64,000 bases of DNA from Anomaloglossus baeobatrachus (GCF_048569485.1 NC_134355.1:557902642-557966641), one strand, 5' to 3'; shown: positions 26,401-41,400, numbered from the stretch's first letter. Numbers and translations are program-made. Notes: generated from the sequence alone by a model not told the origin.

Positions 26401-29400
26401 CCAAATTTTTCATGTTAAACTGAACACATACCTAATGGCGGCTGTATAATGTAATAGTGGAATTATTATTTTTTCCCTTTTTTTTATTTTGCCTCTGTGT
26501 TTCGGAGATATTAGCAATCAAAGTAATTAACACCTAATGACTTAACTATTGTTAAGTCCAAGTGAGTGTTATCAGATAGATTTTACTGGGGTGTGTACTT
26601 CTTCTCCCTGTATGATGTTAACCAATCATAAGCAGGCAGCAACACAGCAGAAAAAGAACACACCCCCACCACATCTTAGAGATTCTCAGTGTGTGACTCT
26701 CCTGGTCTAACCTTCTGCATGAGTCAGAGAGGGGGGAGGACAGCACAGATAACTAATACCTTTCTGATAAGGTACCTATGAGGAGAAGGGCAGAACAGGT
26801 AAGTTTAGATATGCAACATTACAAACCCTTCTATCAGCTTTCCTCCTCTCCCCACACTACCTGTACTGAGAAGCAACAGTAATCATACTAATGTTTGTTG
26901 TACTCAAGCAATTTGTAATCACTATGCAGTGAGATCAGAGCTGGGGGTCATTATATCTGAAACAGGCGAGGTCTAGAATATACTGCTCCCTTGTGAGATG
27001 TAATGACACCCCGCTCTGATTTCAATGCACAGCGAGTAAAAGTTGCTTCAGCACAATGAACATAAGTGTGGTTACATTTCTGAGAAATCTACTCTAACCT
27101 ATGGCGTGTTCTTTCCTTTGAGAGTTGCTTCCTTCTTATAATTGGTTAGCATCATACAGGGAGAAAAAGTACATACCCTCTATGAAAATTATTTGATAAC
27201 ATCCGCTTGGACTTAAGGCCGCTTTACACACTGCGATATCGGTACCGATATCGCCAGCGTGCGTACCCGCCCCCATCGGTTGTGCGACACGGGCAAATCT
27301 CTCCCGTGTCACACAACATCGCCCGGACCCGTCACACTACTTACCTTCCCTGCGACGTCGCTGTGACCGGCGAACCGCCTCCTTTCTAAGGGGGCGGTTC
27401 GTTCAGCGTCACAGCGACGTAACAGCAGCATCACTGAACCGCCGCCCAATAGAAGCGCTCACCTCCTTCCTTCCGCATTGTGGCCGGGAGGCAGGTAAGG
27501 AGAGCTTCCTCGTTCCTGCGGTGTCACACGTACCGATATGTGCTGCCGCAGGAACGAGGAACAACTTCGTTACTGCTGCAGTAACGATATTTGAGAATGG
27601 ACCCCCATATCACCGATGAGCGATTTTGCAAGTTTTTGCGACAATGCAAAATCGCTCATAGGTGTCACACGCAACGGCATCGCTAAAGCGACCGGATGTG
27701 CGTCACAAATTCCGTGACCCCAACGAGATCACTTGAGCGATGTCGTAGCGTGTAAAGCCTGCTTTAACAAAAAAATAACTCATTAGGTGACAAATACTTT
27801 GATTGCTAATATCTCCTCAACCAAGAGTGCTCTGCAGGCACTACTATATTGTGTTCTGATCTTTCGCCACAGCAATTACAAGTTGCTTGAGTACAACAAA
27901 CATTAGTGTGATTACTGACACATCTCTGGACAAGCAGTGTAGTGAGAGGGGGAGAGATGATAGAAGGGGTTTTAATGTAACACAGCTAAACTCAGCTGTG
28001 CTTTTCTTCCCCACATAGGGACCTTATGAGAAAGATGTTAGTTATCTCTACTGTCCTTCCCCCCACACTGACTTATGCAGCAGCCGGCAGATAATGATTA
28101 TGGTTGCAGGGATCGTCACCGCAACCAGGCCAGGGGATGGGAGGGCCCGCCAACCCCAGAGCGTGTTTTAGTTGGATGTGCATCTGAGGGCGTACATCCA
28201 GCTGAAATGCATTGTAGAACACAGATCTGTTGGGGGCCTGCGCTGCAGATATGCCAGCCTATTGAGGATATGAATATTCATTGCTCCCCACATTATAATC
28301 CTGCCCACCTCTCGGCACTAAAGCTGGTGGTGGGAGATGGGAAGGATTATGGACGTGGGGAGCAGTGAATATTCAATCTCTTTAGCTGCAGCACACGTCA
28401 TCACCCAGCAGCTGGCTTCCTGCAGTGTGCTGCTTTTAAAGAGAATGCTATTCATACTACGACTTGCTCTTGGAGATGATTGAGTCACTGATGGCATAGG
28501 CGGGGGTCTCAGGTTTGGAGGGGGTCACATGACAAACAAGGAAAAAATAAGTATAAAAAGATAGGGAAGAGACATGTAAAGAATCAGCAAGCAGGAAGGA
28601 GGGCTGTGCTGGAGGACAGACAGTGAACAGAGGGGGTATACAAGGGACAGAGCGAGAGCAGGGGTGTGTGATGGGGACAGAGCAGGCAAGGGGGTATGCA
28701 GAAGGATTGGCTAGAATTGGCTCAGCAGCAGACTTTACTTTGCTGCTAGCATCTGGCATCCTCAATTTTTTTAGTGTTAGGTGGAGGCAAGGTCTGTTTC
28801 AAACCTTTCTTAGGTGTTAACTGTTTCTTTTTTTTAGCAGATGAAATCTCCTTCTGGGCACCAGAGTTTAATCGTGCACTAAGTTTCACCCACATAGTGA
28901 TGGAGAGTCCAGTCTGTATTATTCAGTCTGTCTCCTTTTGCGCCAATTTGGCAGGAACAAGGTACCTTGACAGAGTTGGATGTTCAGGTACAGGGCGGAG
29001 GACCGTATGCCAGCAGGCTCCTGCCCACCCACCTGACATAGCGCACGCATACATAGAGCAGAAGACAGAATGTTCCACAGTACAGCTGAGTATTCCCTGA
29101 CACTCTCTTGGGCCTTTATCCTTTTACCCCCACTCCCCTCCCTAATACCATACAACTCCCCCACCTTCACCTTCAATCAAAATCCACACTAGTGCCTACT
29201 CAATGGGTACACTTTTTAAGGATGATTCTTGACACAGCATGGGTGTCTATCTTTCTTCTCTTTCTTCCAGAGGAGAAATAGCTAGCTCTTTAGTCTTTCA
29301 TCTGAACCTTGAACCGTCTAGGGAACCATTCCCTACATTCTCCTATTCAGTCAATTTCATTCAAAGCAGTTGTAGAACACACTTCTGGCTTACTCGGACA

Positions 29401-32400
29401 GATAAGTACAGTCCCTAGATAGGCCTATTTATGTCTTCCACTTCACTATCACCATTCCCTAAGGTAGTGGCTAATGTCATCCTTTCGGGCTCAGGATCAC
29501 TCTTTTCATCACATTAAGTTGTAGGGTCCTGACTACAGGTGCTAGCCTCACTGGATGAAGAGCAGTTTTTCACTGCTTCTCAGTTCAGGAATCATGGAAC
29601 AGCTAGGAGAAACGTCTCTCAATAAACATTCTGGAGATCAGCACACTTGAAATCCCTTGGTCCCAGTTCTCACTGCAGTACATTTTTCTACTTCTACCTC
29701 TTCTTTATAGACACTTCAAGAAGATCAGAGCAGAAGGGATTTCGGTCATCCTGGGGACTCCATATTGGCCTCAGATATCTGGTATTCAGATGGAATCAAT
29801 TTACTTGGAAACGTTCCTTGGATTCTCCCAGAATACCCAGATCTTTTGTGAAATTATCCATTTTTCCATCCCAATTTACAGTCACTCACTTTAACGGCAT
29901 AAACTTGAAGCTGAGGAGGCCAAGCCTCTAGGTTATTCAGACCATGGTTAAGGCACGTAAACCCTCTTTGTGATGTTTCTACCATCACACTTGGAAGGCA
30001 TACTTTTGTTGGTCTGAGTTTACTAGTACCTTTGCAATGTCTTTTTCTTTGAGGGCACTGCTTTCCTTTTTGCAGTTCGGACTGGAGTCAGAGCTGGAGC
30101 TTAACTCTCTTAAGGGTCAGGTTTCCACCCTGGGTAGGTTGTTTCAGAGGAACTTAGCCATGTAAACACAGATCAATACTTATTTCCAGGGGATTGCACA
30201 TATTAAGGGCTCTTTTCCACTTGCGATGAAATAATCACTGCGATACTCGCCCAGAAAAGTGGAATGAGTGTCATGCGTATGATCTGAGTTTTTTTCTCAC
30301 CTAGCATCCGATTGACATGCGAGTGCCGTGCGACTGCCGTGCGAGTGTGTAGATTTTTCTCACCAAGGATTCGTGTGACATGCATATGCCATCCTTATGA
30401 CATACGTATGTAATGCCATGCAATATTTTTCTTGCACCCATAGCAAGTCTGGTGCGATCTACACAGCCATACGCAGCATGCTGCGATTTGATGCTCAGCA
30501 TGATCAGAGCTGAGGAAAATATAGCAGAAGGACACTACCTGATTGATTAACACTGGTGTGAGTGCAATCCGATGTTTTATCGGATCGCACTCGCACATGA
30601 AAATTGCAAGTGGAAAAGAGCCCTTAGCCTCATTATTGGCCATCCTTTGATTCATGTAATCTCAACCTCGGTTTGGAGGCTCTTCAGTTTTCCCACTTTG
30701 AGCCCATCAGAGAGCTCCCTGCACTTCTACTTTTCTATAAGGTGGACTACTTTATAGCCTTCACTTCCATCAGAAGGGTTTCGGAACTGGCAGCACTTTC
30801 GTGCCATGCTCCCTACCTTGTTCTCCACTAAGATAAGGTTGTGCTGCAACCAGTTCTGACATTTCTCCTAAAGGTTGTCTCTAGAGTTGAGCGGATCGGT
30901 CATAATCCGGGTCCAGCGGATCCGGATCGGGTTGTTGATGAAGTCCGGATCCGATCCGAAATCCGCGGCCATATAAATCAATGGGGAACGGGATCCGGGA
31001 CGAGAGAGAGGAGAGAGAGAGAGGAGAGAGAGAGAGGGAGAGAAAGAGAGAGAGAGAGGAGAGAGAGAGAGAGGAGAGAGAGAGAGAGGGAGAGAGAGAG
31101 AGAGAGAGAGGAGAGAGAGGGAGAGAGAGAGAGAGGGAGGGAGAGAGAGAGAGAGAGAGAGAGAATAAAAATAAAAAAATTTTTTAAAAAAAAACGGATC
31201 CGGATTGTGCACCCCGGATCCCGGGTACTGGTCGGACTCTGATCAAAACCTCGAACCATGCGGATCCGGATTTTTCAGATAGGGGTCCGCTCACCACTAG
31301 TTGTCTCCCCTTACACTTTCATGAGGATATTGTCTGACCTTCATTTTGCCCTTTTCTGTCTCACCCCATTGAGAACAGATTGCACAATCTGAATGTGTTC
31401 AGGGCCATTAGATGCTACTTATTGTCTACCGCCCTGTTTAGGAGGTCTTATTCTTTATTTGTCTTGCAAAGCAGGCCTCGTAGGAGTCAAGCCGCTTCTG
31501 AAGTAACTGTCTCTCGCTGGATCAAAACGAGTATTATTCTGGCTTATAAGTCGAAAAATAGGGAGCACCCGTTTGGGATCTGGGCGCACTCTTTACCGGT
31601 GGTGTGAAGTTCCTGGGCGGTTTGTCATCAGGCTTTGACCCTGCAGCTCTGCAAGGCAGCTACCCGGGCATTAGTACATACTTGTTTAACATTTTACAGG
31701 GTTCCACATCTTTGCCTCGGCAGATGGAAATCTTGGCAGGAAGATACTGTAGGTAGCAGTAGCTCAAGCTTTTGCTTGAACGACACCAGTGGTTTACTTT
31801 TCCTTTTCCCACCCCATGGACAGCTTTAGGACGTTCCATGGATTCTTTGTCACCAAATGAAGTGACTGACAAATTTATATTTTTGGTACTCACTATAAAA
31901 TCTGTTTCTCATTCGTCTTCATTCAGGGATACAGCACCATCCCTTGGTTGCCCAGTTGAGTGTGCAATTACATTGTTCTCCTCTTGGTGTGTATTTCAAT
32001 TATTTTTTCTTTCATGCTTTAATTTCTTGTCTTTTCGCCTACTGCTTTCTCACTAAACTGAGAAGGCTGGATGCTAGCAGGCAAGGTAGAGCCAATATTT
32101 AGTTCTATGTAATAATAAAGTAAGCCTCCAGGTGGCAGCATATTATCTCCATGGTTCATCCCCATGGTTTCTGTGTCCCCCAATGAAGAGTAACAAGAAA
32201 CAGATTGATGGTGAGTACCAAAAATCTACATGTTATATTGATAGTAAAATAAACAGATTTTACAGAAATTATTTTTCCAATAAAACATGTTTATATTGAG
32301 CCAAAGTACTATAACATTAAAAAACTACTTATTTGGTATTACCATCTTCATATGATCCATAGAATAAAGTACATTTGTTTTTCTTACCCTGTAAACAGCA

Positions 32401-35400
32401 AAAAGCACAACAAAACAAAGTTTTTCCATGTATTTCCCAAAAATATGATTTCAAGTTAACCAATAAGTTAAATATACTTTGGATGAAGTTACGGATATCT
32501 TATTTATAATATTACAATTACACATTTTAAATTCTTGTCAAAACAAAAATGATATTGGAACATTTTATAATCAAATATTTCTTCAATTATAAATTTTGAA
32601 TATAGCTAAGTTTAATGTAAATATTAACCCCTTCAGCCCCGGGGCACTTTCCGTTTTTGTTTTTTGCTCCACTTCTTCCGAGAGCCGTAACTTTTTTATT
32701 TTTCCGTCAATCTTGCTATATGAGGGCTTGTTTTTTGCGGGACAAGTTGTACTTTTAAATGAAACCATAAGTTTTACCATATAGTGTACTGGAAAGCAGC
32801 AAAAAAATTCCAAGTGTGGAAAAATTGCAAAAAAAGTGTGATGGCACAATAGTTTTTGGGATGTTTTATTCACGGTGTTCACTATATGGTAAAACTGATG
32901 TGTCAGTATGATGCCTGAGGTCGGTGAAAGTTTGTAGACACCAAACATGTATAGGTTTACTTGTATCTAAGGGGTTAAAAAAAATTCACAAGCTTGTCCA
33001 ATAAAAGTGGCGTACGTTTTGCGCCATTTTCCAAAACCCGTAGAGTTCTCATTTTTTGGGATCTATGGCTCAGTGACGGCTTATTTTTTGCGTCTCGAGC
33101 TGATGTTTCTAATGGTAGCATTTTTGCACAGATGCTACGTTTTGATCGCCTGTTATTGCATTTTGCGTAAAACTTGCGGCGACCAAAAAACGTAATTTTG
33201 GCGTTTGGAATTTTTTTGCAACTACGCCATTTACCAATCAGATTAATTGATTTTTTATTTTGATAGATCGGGCATTTCTGAACGCGGCAATACCAAATAT
33301 GTGAATATTATTTTTTTTTTAACCCTTTAGTTTTCAATGGGGGGAAAGGGGGTTGATTTGAACTTTCAGGTTTTGTTTTTTTTTTTAATTTTTTAAAACT
33401 TTTTTTTAACTTTTTTTATTTTATTTTACTAGTCCCCCTAGGGGGCTATAGCGATCAGCAATCCGATCGCTGATCGCTATCTGCTGATCACAGCTATACA
33501 GCTGTAAACACCAGAAATAGTAATTTTCTTTTTCCCTCTGCACCCGGCCGAGGAAAAACGAAAGTGAAACTTCGTAGCTGCAGGCGTCATCACATGACCC
33601 TGTGCTACGATGGCAACCACCGAACGTCACGTGATCACTCACGTGACTTCCGGTGGGGGCGGCGGTAAGTAAAAAACATGGCCGCGCGCATATAGATCTC
33701 GCTGCCAGACTTTGGCAGCGAGATCTAAGGGGTTAATGTTACGGGTGGAATGCGATTCCACTCGGAACATGTAGGCACACATGTCAGCTGTTGAAAACAG
33801 CTGATATGTGTGCCGATCCACGCCGCCTGCCTGCGGCAGTGGGCGGGGCTTAACGGGACATGCTCCATGACGGAAATATCCGTCCATGGTCGTGAAGGGG
33901 TTAAAGTAAAAAATTTAAAGGTATTTGTCAGTAGAATCAACCCTCCTCAGTCATCTCTATGGCCATGTAGGTCATAGAAAGCTGAATAAAATGACACCTT
34001 GATATCTGTGATTCAATGTCTTATTCCAGAGATATTCATGTTTTTCGTATATGTAAATGAGCTTTTCTAGGCTATGGGCCAGACACATCTCCCTGGGAAT
34101 CTGCCTCCAGAGATTATTATTAATAGAAGGAGACGTTACCAGTGTGATTTGTGACGGCCGCACTCTGCTCTCCTGATCTCACTGCAGAGCTGTGTGTGAT
34201 TATAACTGACACATCAGCAGGTTCCTCTCAGCTTCAGCCACCGTCTCACAGGCAGACAGGGTTGTAATATTGTTGCAATACAGCAGAGCTGAGAGAGCTG
34301 CAACAAATGTGCTTGTAATAAGACAAAGTTCAGTCCTACTGTTCCGTGTTAGATACATCACACTGGTAATGCCTCCTTTTATTTAAATTAAACTCTGGAG
34401 GCAGATTTCAGTTAGATCTGTGTCCGACCCATAGCCTATCAATATACAATTTGCCATTGACAACTAAAGCCCTAAACTAAAGACTGATCTATTTAAAATT
34501 TAACTTTTATTTCATTATTTAAGATATGAGGACATACAAATTAAAACCACTGAACATTGTGGTCTATCTCTAATTGGTATAGATGATCATTCCTTATGGA
34601 GAAGTTTCTGATCCAGACAAAGGTCTGAAAGTTATCTCTATATCATTCCTGTCATAAGTGACCACTAATGTTCGCTATTTAAAATATCATCTATACCAAT
34701 TAGAGATAGACCACAATGTTCAGTGGTTTTAATTTGTATGTCCTCGTATCTTAAATAATGAAATAAAAGTTACATTTTAAATAGATCAGTCTTTAGTTTA
34801 GGGCTTTAGTTGCCAATGGCAAATTGTAAATTGATTACTGTTTACCCCTACACTGACTGATAGAACGAGTTTTTCAGTAGCGACCCATGGCCTGGAACAG
34901 CTAATTTACATATAAGAAAAATGTGGATTTCTCTGGAATAAGACATGAGATTGCAGATATCACAATATTGTTTTATTAAGCTTCCTATCACCTGCATTTC
35001 CATATACACAGGTTAGGAGTGTTGATTGAAAGATGTACCTTGTCTCCAATCTTTAAGAAGATGCTGAAGCCATCCCAGGCGCTGAGCTGCAGTTTGTTAG
35101 AGATGTTCTGGCACACTTCTCTTACTTTAGTGTTTGTGCCAACTTCAAAGGCCTGTGAAATAGGAAACATGATATTTATTGTGTTTCTGTTGCCTTTATG
35201 TAACCTTTAATTAAGAATAAGCTGATATATAACTCCGTCACCCCCGGGCGATTTTCCATTTTTTGTTTATGTTTTTTCCTCCCCTTCTTCCAAGAGCCAT
35301 TACTTTTTTATTTTTCGGTCAATATAGCCATATCTTTTTTTCCAGGATGAGTTGTAATTTTGAACAACCACCATTCATTCTGACCCATATTGTATTGGAA

Positions 35401-38400
35401 AATGGGAAAAAAAATCCAAATGCAATTGCACGATTTTTTTTTTAAATTTTTTATTTACCGTATTCTCTATTTTGAAAACCTGACCTGGCATTATGATTCC
35501 TAAGGTCCGTACGAGTTCAAAGATAGCAATCATGTATACTTTCACTTTTATCAAAGTGGTGAAAAAAATTTCATAAGTTTATAAAAAAAATGAATTGCGC
35601 TTTTATCGCTATTTTCCAAGACCTGCAGGGTTCTCATTTTTCAGGATCTCAGCCTCAGTGATGGCTTATTTTTTGCATCTTGAGCTGACATTATTAATTA
35701 TAACGTTTGATGTGATGTATTAAAACACATATCTGGCGATACCAGATATGTGTTTTATTATTCTTGTTTTATTTTCAATGAGGCAAAAGGGGGGTGATTT
35801 AAACTTTTAGGTTTTTTTTACATATATTTTTTAAAACGTTTTTTTATTTATTTTATTAGGGGACATTCTCGCTGCACAGTATGATCGCTTGTGCTCATTA
35901 GAGCGACACTTCAGCATCGCTCTGATCAGCAGAAATGCTGCTCTCTTGTGAGTGTCAGTGCTCTACCGGTATTCACAGGAAGTGAGTATTGGCAGTGACA
36001 GGGGGCATCAGCTGACACCGCTCTGCCATGCCAACCCATTGGCAGCCCATGATTGCATCACGGGGCCACTGATGGCGGCGAGGAACAGTTGTACATCAGT
36101 ATGAAGTTGATGGGCTATCCCTAAAATTGGCCATCAATGTGTAGCGTGGCATGGGGCGGTAGTCGTGGGTGAGAGATTGACTCTAGACACCTTGGAACAC
36201 TACATGAAAGATGTGGTCCTTGCTGGGTGTGTGGTCTTTTACCAGTGGGGCAATATGCCCTTGCAGGCCATTTGGTGCTATTGACCTCAGCTAGCCAGGA
36301 CTAGATGTTGACCACTTTGGGGAAGGAAACCAGTACTTCACTAAAAACACAAAGTCTTTACTGAACAGAAAGGTGATGGCAACTATATACACATGCTAGA
36401 GGGCACATCTCTTTTTGCATGTTTAATTTACATTACAGAGTAACGCTAGACATTTTCCTTCAGTATCTCATCAGTTGCTATTTTTTTTTACAAAGGCCTG
36501 AATAATTCACCACCACTCAGCTCAACTTGACATCCCAGTTCTCTAGAGTCATTCTGTCGTCACCACAGTTTTGTGTCATTTTCCTCAAAAAGGAATGGTG
36601 CCAATATGGCCAGACTAGGCTCACCGTCTACTGAAGCCTGTGGAACTCCCGCTGTGGGCACTGTTCTCATCTATTGCACGGTCACGTCTGGGCCCATAAC
36701 TTTTTGAGCTATAAAAGGAAGCAGATTGGCACTCACAATAAATTCTGCAAAAAGGATCTTTATTTTTGAGTACCGATCTTCTTATTTTCATTGATTTTGG
36801 AGTCCATCCCGGGATTCGCGCACTGCAGTTGAAGCATGTCCACCTGGTTTTGTGATTTATTCTTGAAAGCTATAAGTTACTAAGGGCCACACCGCTGAGC
36901 ATCCTGTTTAGGGATCAGTTCCTGACGGTCATTCACTTTCTCAATTGGTTCAGATCCTTCTCCACTCACTCTGTCTGTAGTGCAGATGGCTATGCTCGCT
37001 GCTCAGAATCGTGGCTCTCGGTCTCCTCTCCTTCAGAACACCTACATCATGTGCTCTGCTGCTGATTATATCTTAGATCTACTACAATCAATTGCTGGGC
37101 GCTATCCAATGTCTTAACAGAAACTGAATCTTTCCCTGTAGACTAGCTCCTCCCCTATGATCTAGTCCCAACATTAACTCTATTTGCCCTTACAGTCTGT
37201 TGCTGAGCAGACTTAACCTTTCACTTACATTTCTATACACATACCTCATAATAGATCACCAGCAAATAACTAATAGAACTTTGCTTTTCACTATACATCA
37301 TACCTTATATTACTATACACATGACGCATACATCACAGTTCACATTACATTACCTTCACAGTAACGCATGACATTATATCAAATAACCATAACGTGATTG
37401 GTGTCTTGAAGGGGAGAACGCAACAACATGTCCACATCAGTAGACAGACATCAGACTTCTAGAACCCCGATGATCAGCTGTTACATTGTACGGCACAGAA
37501 CACCACAACTCCATACACTGTTTAGTGGCCACTGCTGGGTACTGCACATCAGCTCCTACACAAGTAATAAGAGCTAAACTGCAGTGACTGGCAAACGTCA
37601 TTAAACTGTGTGTCAGAGCGGTGGTTTTCCACTACATATTCTGTTTACAATAGATATATCTTTAAAAAAAAAAAAACATTGGGGGGAAAATTTAAAGAAA
37701 AAACAAGCAAATATGTTTTTTTTCCACATAATTTTTTTTTATTCCATAGTAATTATTTTATCTATTAGACATGACGTTTATTTATTTTTTCAATGGTGGG
37801 TGGGGTTAGAAATTGCATTTCAGATTGTCAATTTTTTTTAATTCTGTTTATTTTCTTCCCTATTTTTTTTTCTTTCTACCTATGTCTCTTTGTGCTCACA
37901 TATAAGGTCATAAAAGACCTTTTGGGAAAATCTTTAACATTTTAAATCATTTTTATGGTTGCTAATTTTCCTTGTAACTGGGCCTGGGTTATTAGCAAAA
38001 GTTAAAGTAAATTTAACCTTATAAGTCCATAGCTGATCTGGTTCTGATCTGGATCACTGCAAATAGTGATCAGGAAGGCAGAGATGTTAATAAACCATCT
38101 CTGCCTTCTCTGTGGGGAGTTCGTCTGTCTCTAATAGCCAGCTCCCTGCTCCCGCTTGATATTGTGTAGCTGTTGTAGCTACCTGAATACATGCAGAGCT
38201 CACATTAAGGCTGGGGCCACACGGGGACTACTGCGATCCACTTGCATGACACTCGGCTCGTGCTGGCAGTACAGCAGAGCCGAGTGTCATGCGTGTGTCC
38301 TTGCAACTGAGGTCCGTTCGTGCGAGCAGACCTCAGCTGCGGGGGGCGGGCCGGCACTCAGGAGGGGAGGGAGGGATTTATCTCCCTCTCTCCTGCATAG

Positions 38401-41400
38401 CCGGCTATTGCCATTCTCGCACTGCACTAGCGGTACACCGGTGTACCGCGAGTGCAGTGCGATTTTTCTCTCGCCCCATTCACTTGAATGGGTGCGAGAG
38501 AAAGAGTCTCAGATTACAATCGCAGCATGCTGCAATTGTTTTCTCGGTCCGATTAGGGCTGAGAAAATAATCGCTCATGTGTGCTGACACAGGCTAGAAT
38601 TGGTCCGAGGGTAATGCGATGTTTTATCGCACTCCACTCGCACTGTTTTTCTCGCCGTGTGGCTTAGGCCTTAGGGGCACTTTGCACACTATGACATCGC
38701 AAGACGATGCTTGCGATGCTGAGCGCGATAGTCCCCGCCCCCGTCGCAGCTGCGATATCATTGTGATAGCTGCCGTAGCGAACATTATCGCTCCAGCACC
38801 TTCACATGCACTCACCTGCCCTGCGACATCGCTCTGGCCGGCGAACCGCCTCCTTATTAAGGGGGCGGGTCGTGCGGCGTCACTGCGACGTCACACGGCA
38901 GGCGGCAAATAGCAGCAGAGGGGCAGAGCAGAGCAGGACTTAAACACCCGCCCACCTCCTTCCTTCCGCATAGTCGGCATGAGCTGCGGTTAGCAGGTAA
39001 GGTGATGTTCCTCGCTCCAACAGCTTCACACACAGCGATGTGTGCTGCCGCAGGAGCGAGGAACAACATCGTACCGTCGCAGCAGCGTAATTATGGAATT
39101 CCCCGACACTACACCGATGATACGATTACGACGATTTTGCGCTCGTTAATCGTATCATCTAGGATTTACACACTACGATGCCGAGAGCGACGCCGGATGT
39201 GCGTCACTTTCGACATGACCCCACCGACATCGCACCTGCAATGTCGTAGTGTGCAAAGTGCCCTAAGTCTATATTCCTCTAAGACACTCTTACAAGCCAA
39301 AAACTTTTCATATATTTGTTGCACATACCTCTTCTGTGTCGTTTGGAAAGTACACTTTGTGGTAGATCTTGGTGCTCAGTTGCTGAATGGCTTCAACTTC
39401 TACCTGGTGAGGGGGCTGTTTTCTTGGACCAGTTCTATGTTCCATAAAAAAGATGGTCAGTAACGTTCGGAAAGTTAAATATCTTCCATAATAAATATCC
39501 TTAATAAAGCTTTACTATATATAGTATGCAGGTACGTAAAGCAAATAATGGAATAATACTCTGTGTGCAGTTTTTCTACTGAAGCTGTTGTATTGAAGTG
39601 CTGTGGATGGATTGAACATTATATCAATACATGGGTGTAAAGGGAATCTGTCAGCAGCTTTTTAATATGTAATCTGAGACCAGCATGATGTAGAGACAGA
39701 GACAATAATTCCAGCTGTGTGTCTCTTTCCGGACTGTGTTTTGCTGTTTCAATAAAATCAGTGTTTTTTCCGTCACAAGATTATTACTAGAGGACTAAGT
39801 GCCTGGTGCCTTTTGGTCCAGCCACATCCGGCAGCTGTGTTAATATACAGTGTAGACAGAAAACTGCCAATCAGTAGTGTGGCTGAGGTTATACACAGCT
39901 CATCATTCTGAGCTCTTCTTGATCTGCAGCAGAGAAAACTGATTCCATCACAACTACTGCAACTATAAAACTGTGTGATACATCGCTGGATTCAGGGTCT
40001 CTGTGCCTATATCAGGTTGCTCTCAAAATACATTACAAAAATCTGCTGACAGATCCCCTTTAAGGTTAAGGTAATTGGACGTTTTTCCATTTGATATGCA
40101 GGGAAAAGGGCTACATGTGATATCATACATAATAAAATATTTTTTATTTTGCAGTGCTATATAGTGGATAATTCACAAGTGTAAACCAGACTAGATCTCT
40201 TTTTACTGTTGTACTCTTTGAATCCTCCGTTTACAGTCCTTGGATAGCGGTTCCCTTTGACGGTTCTCAATAAATTTCTGAATATGAACCAACAAACTTT
40301 TACTTGGTGAAAACAGCCCGGTGCATAGCCAAAGCAGCTGCCATCCATTGCTTAAACTGTAACTGGAAAAAGTAGAAACACAACTTTATTTACTAAAAAT
40401 AAAATAAAGAATGGCAAATTCTATGCAGTAAATATGGAAGTTGCGATTTCAGACATTTACAGACAGCAAAATTAGTTGATCTCTTGTATAATAAACACTT
40501 ACAGAAAAGCTTCCCCCAGTAAAAAGAAAGGTAGCTCACCAAAGAAAATAGTGTAAGATCCAAGTACATAAATGTAAACACAATCTTTGTAGAAGAAATG
40601 CAATAAATGCATATAAAATGCCAAAGGCAAAATCATAAGTTGAGATGCAGTCAGAATCTGCACATAGGAAAAGACAAGGAACTCCAAAAGTAATAATCTA
40701 CACTGCCTTGAAGAAGTATTCAATCTCCATGAACATTTCCACATTTTTTCATGTTACACCCACAAAAGCAAATGTATTATGAATGTATGTTTATTTGGAT
40801 TTTATGTGATATAACAACACAATGTAGCAAGTATTTGTGATGTTCGAAGAAACTGATACCTGGTTTATAAAATGTTTAAAAAATATAAAGCTGAAAAGTG
40901 TGACGTGCATTTGCATCCGTCCTCCCTGAGTCAATACACTTTAGGACTACCTTTTGCTGAAATTACTGCTGAAAGTCTTTCAGGGGATGTCTCTTCCAGC
41001 TTTGCACATCTGGAGGCTGAAATTTTTACCTATTTTTCTTGCCAAAATACCTCTAGCTCTCACACATGAATATGCTGTGATCTAAAGCCCACTTTACACA
41101 CTACAATATATCTTACGATGTGTCGGCGGGGTCACGTCGTAAGTGACGCACATCCGGCATCGTAAGGTACATTGTAGTGTGTGACAGGTACCTGCGATTG
41201 CGATTGAACGTTCAAAATGTTCATCGCATACACGTCGTTAAATCCTGACGAATTGCACGTCGGGTTGTTCAATGTTCCCGAGGCAGCACACATCGCAGTG
41301 TGTGACACCCCGGGAACATTGAACAGATCTTACCTGCATCCCGCGGCTCCAGCCGGCAATGCGGAAGGAAGGAGGTGGGCGGGATGTTTACGTCCCGCTC

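Larger units (their letters stand above)
29200..32240 (+). mobile_element. DIRS-type retrotransposon fossil
   Basis: An eroded plus-strand remnant of a tyrosine-recombinase (DIRS) element. The segment about 29950-31720 resembles the recombinase of amphibian DIRS elements. Near 31882-32230 there is an inverted pair (GGTACTCAC...AATCTGTTTCT and its inverse), as expected of DIRS ends. It carries two later insertions: the TIR element 30206-30623 and the GA-rich repeat 30885-31305. It is clearly broken, with many interruptions, and looks old. It lies antisense to MYO7B in intron 8. Confidence 0.65.

Noticed and set aside
30841-31259. Arg/Glu-rich and Ser/Leu-rich frames
   Set aside because: They are readings of a GA microsatellite inside a dispersed repeat.
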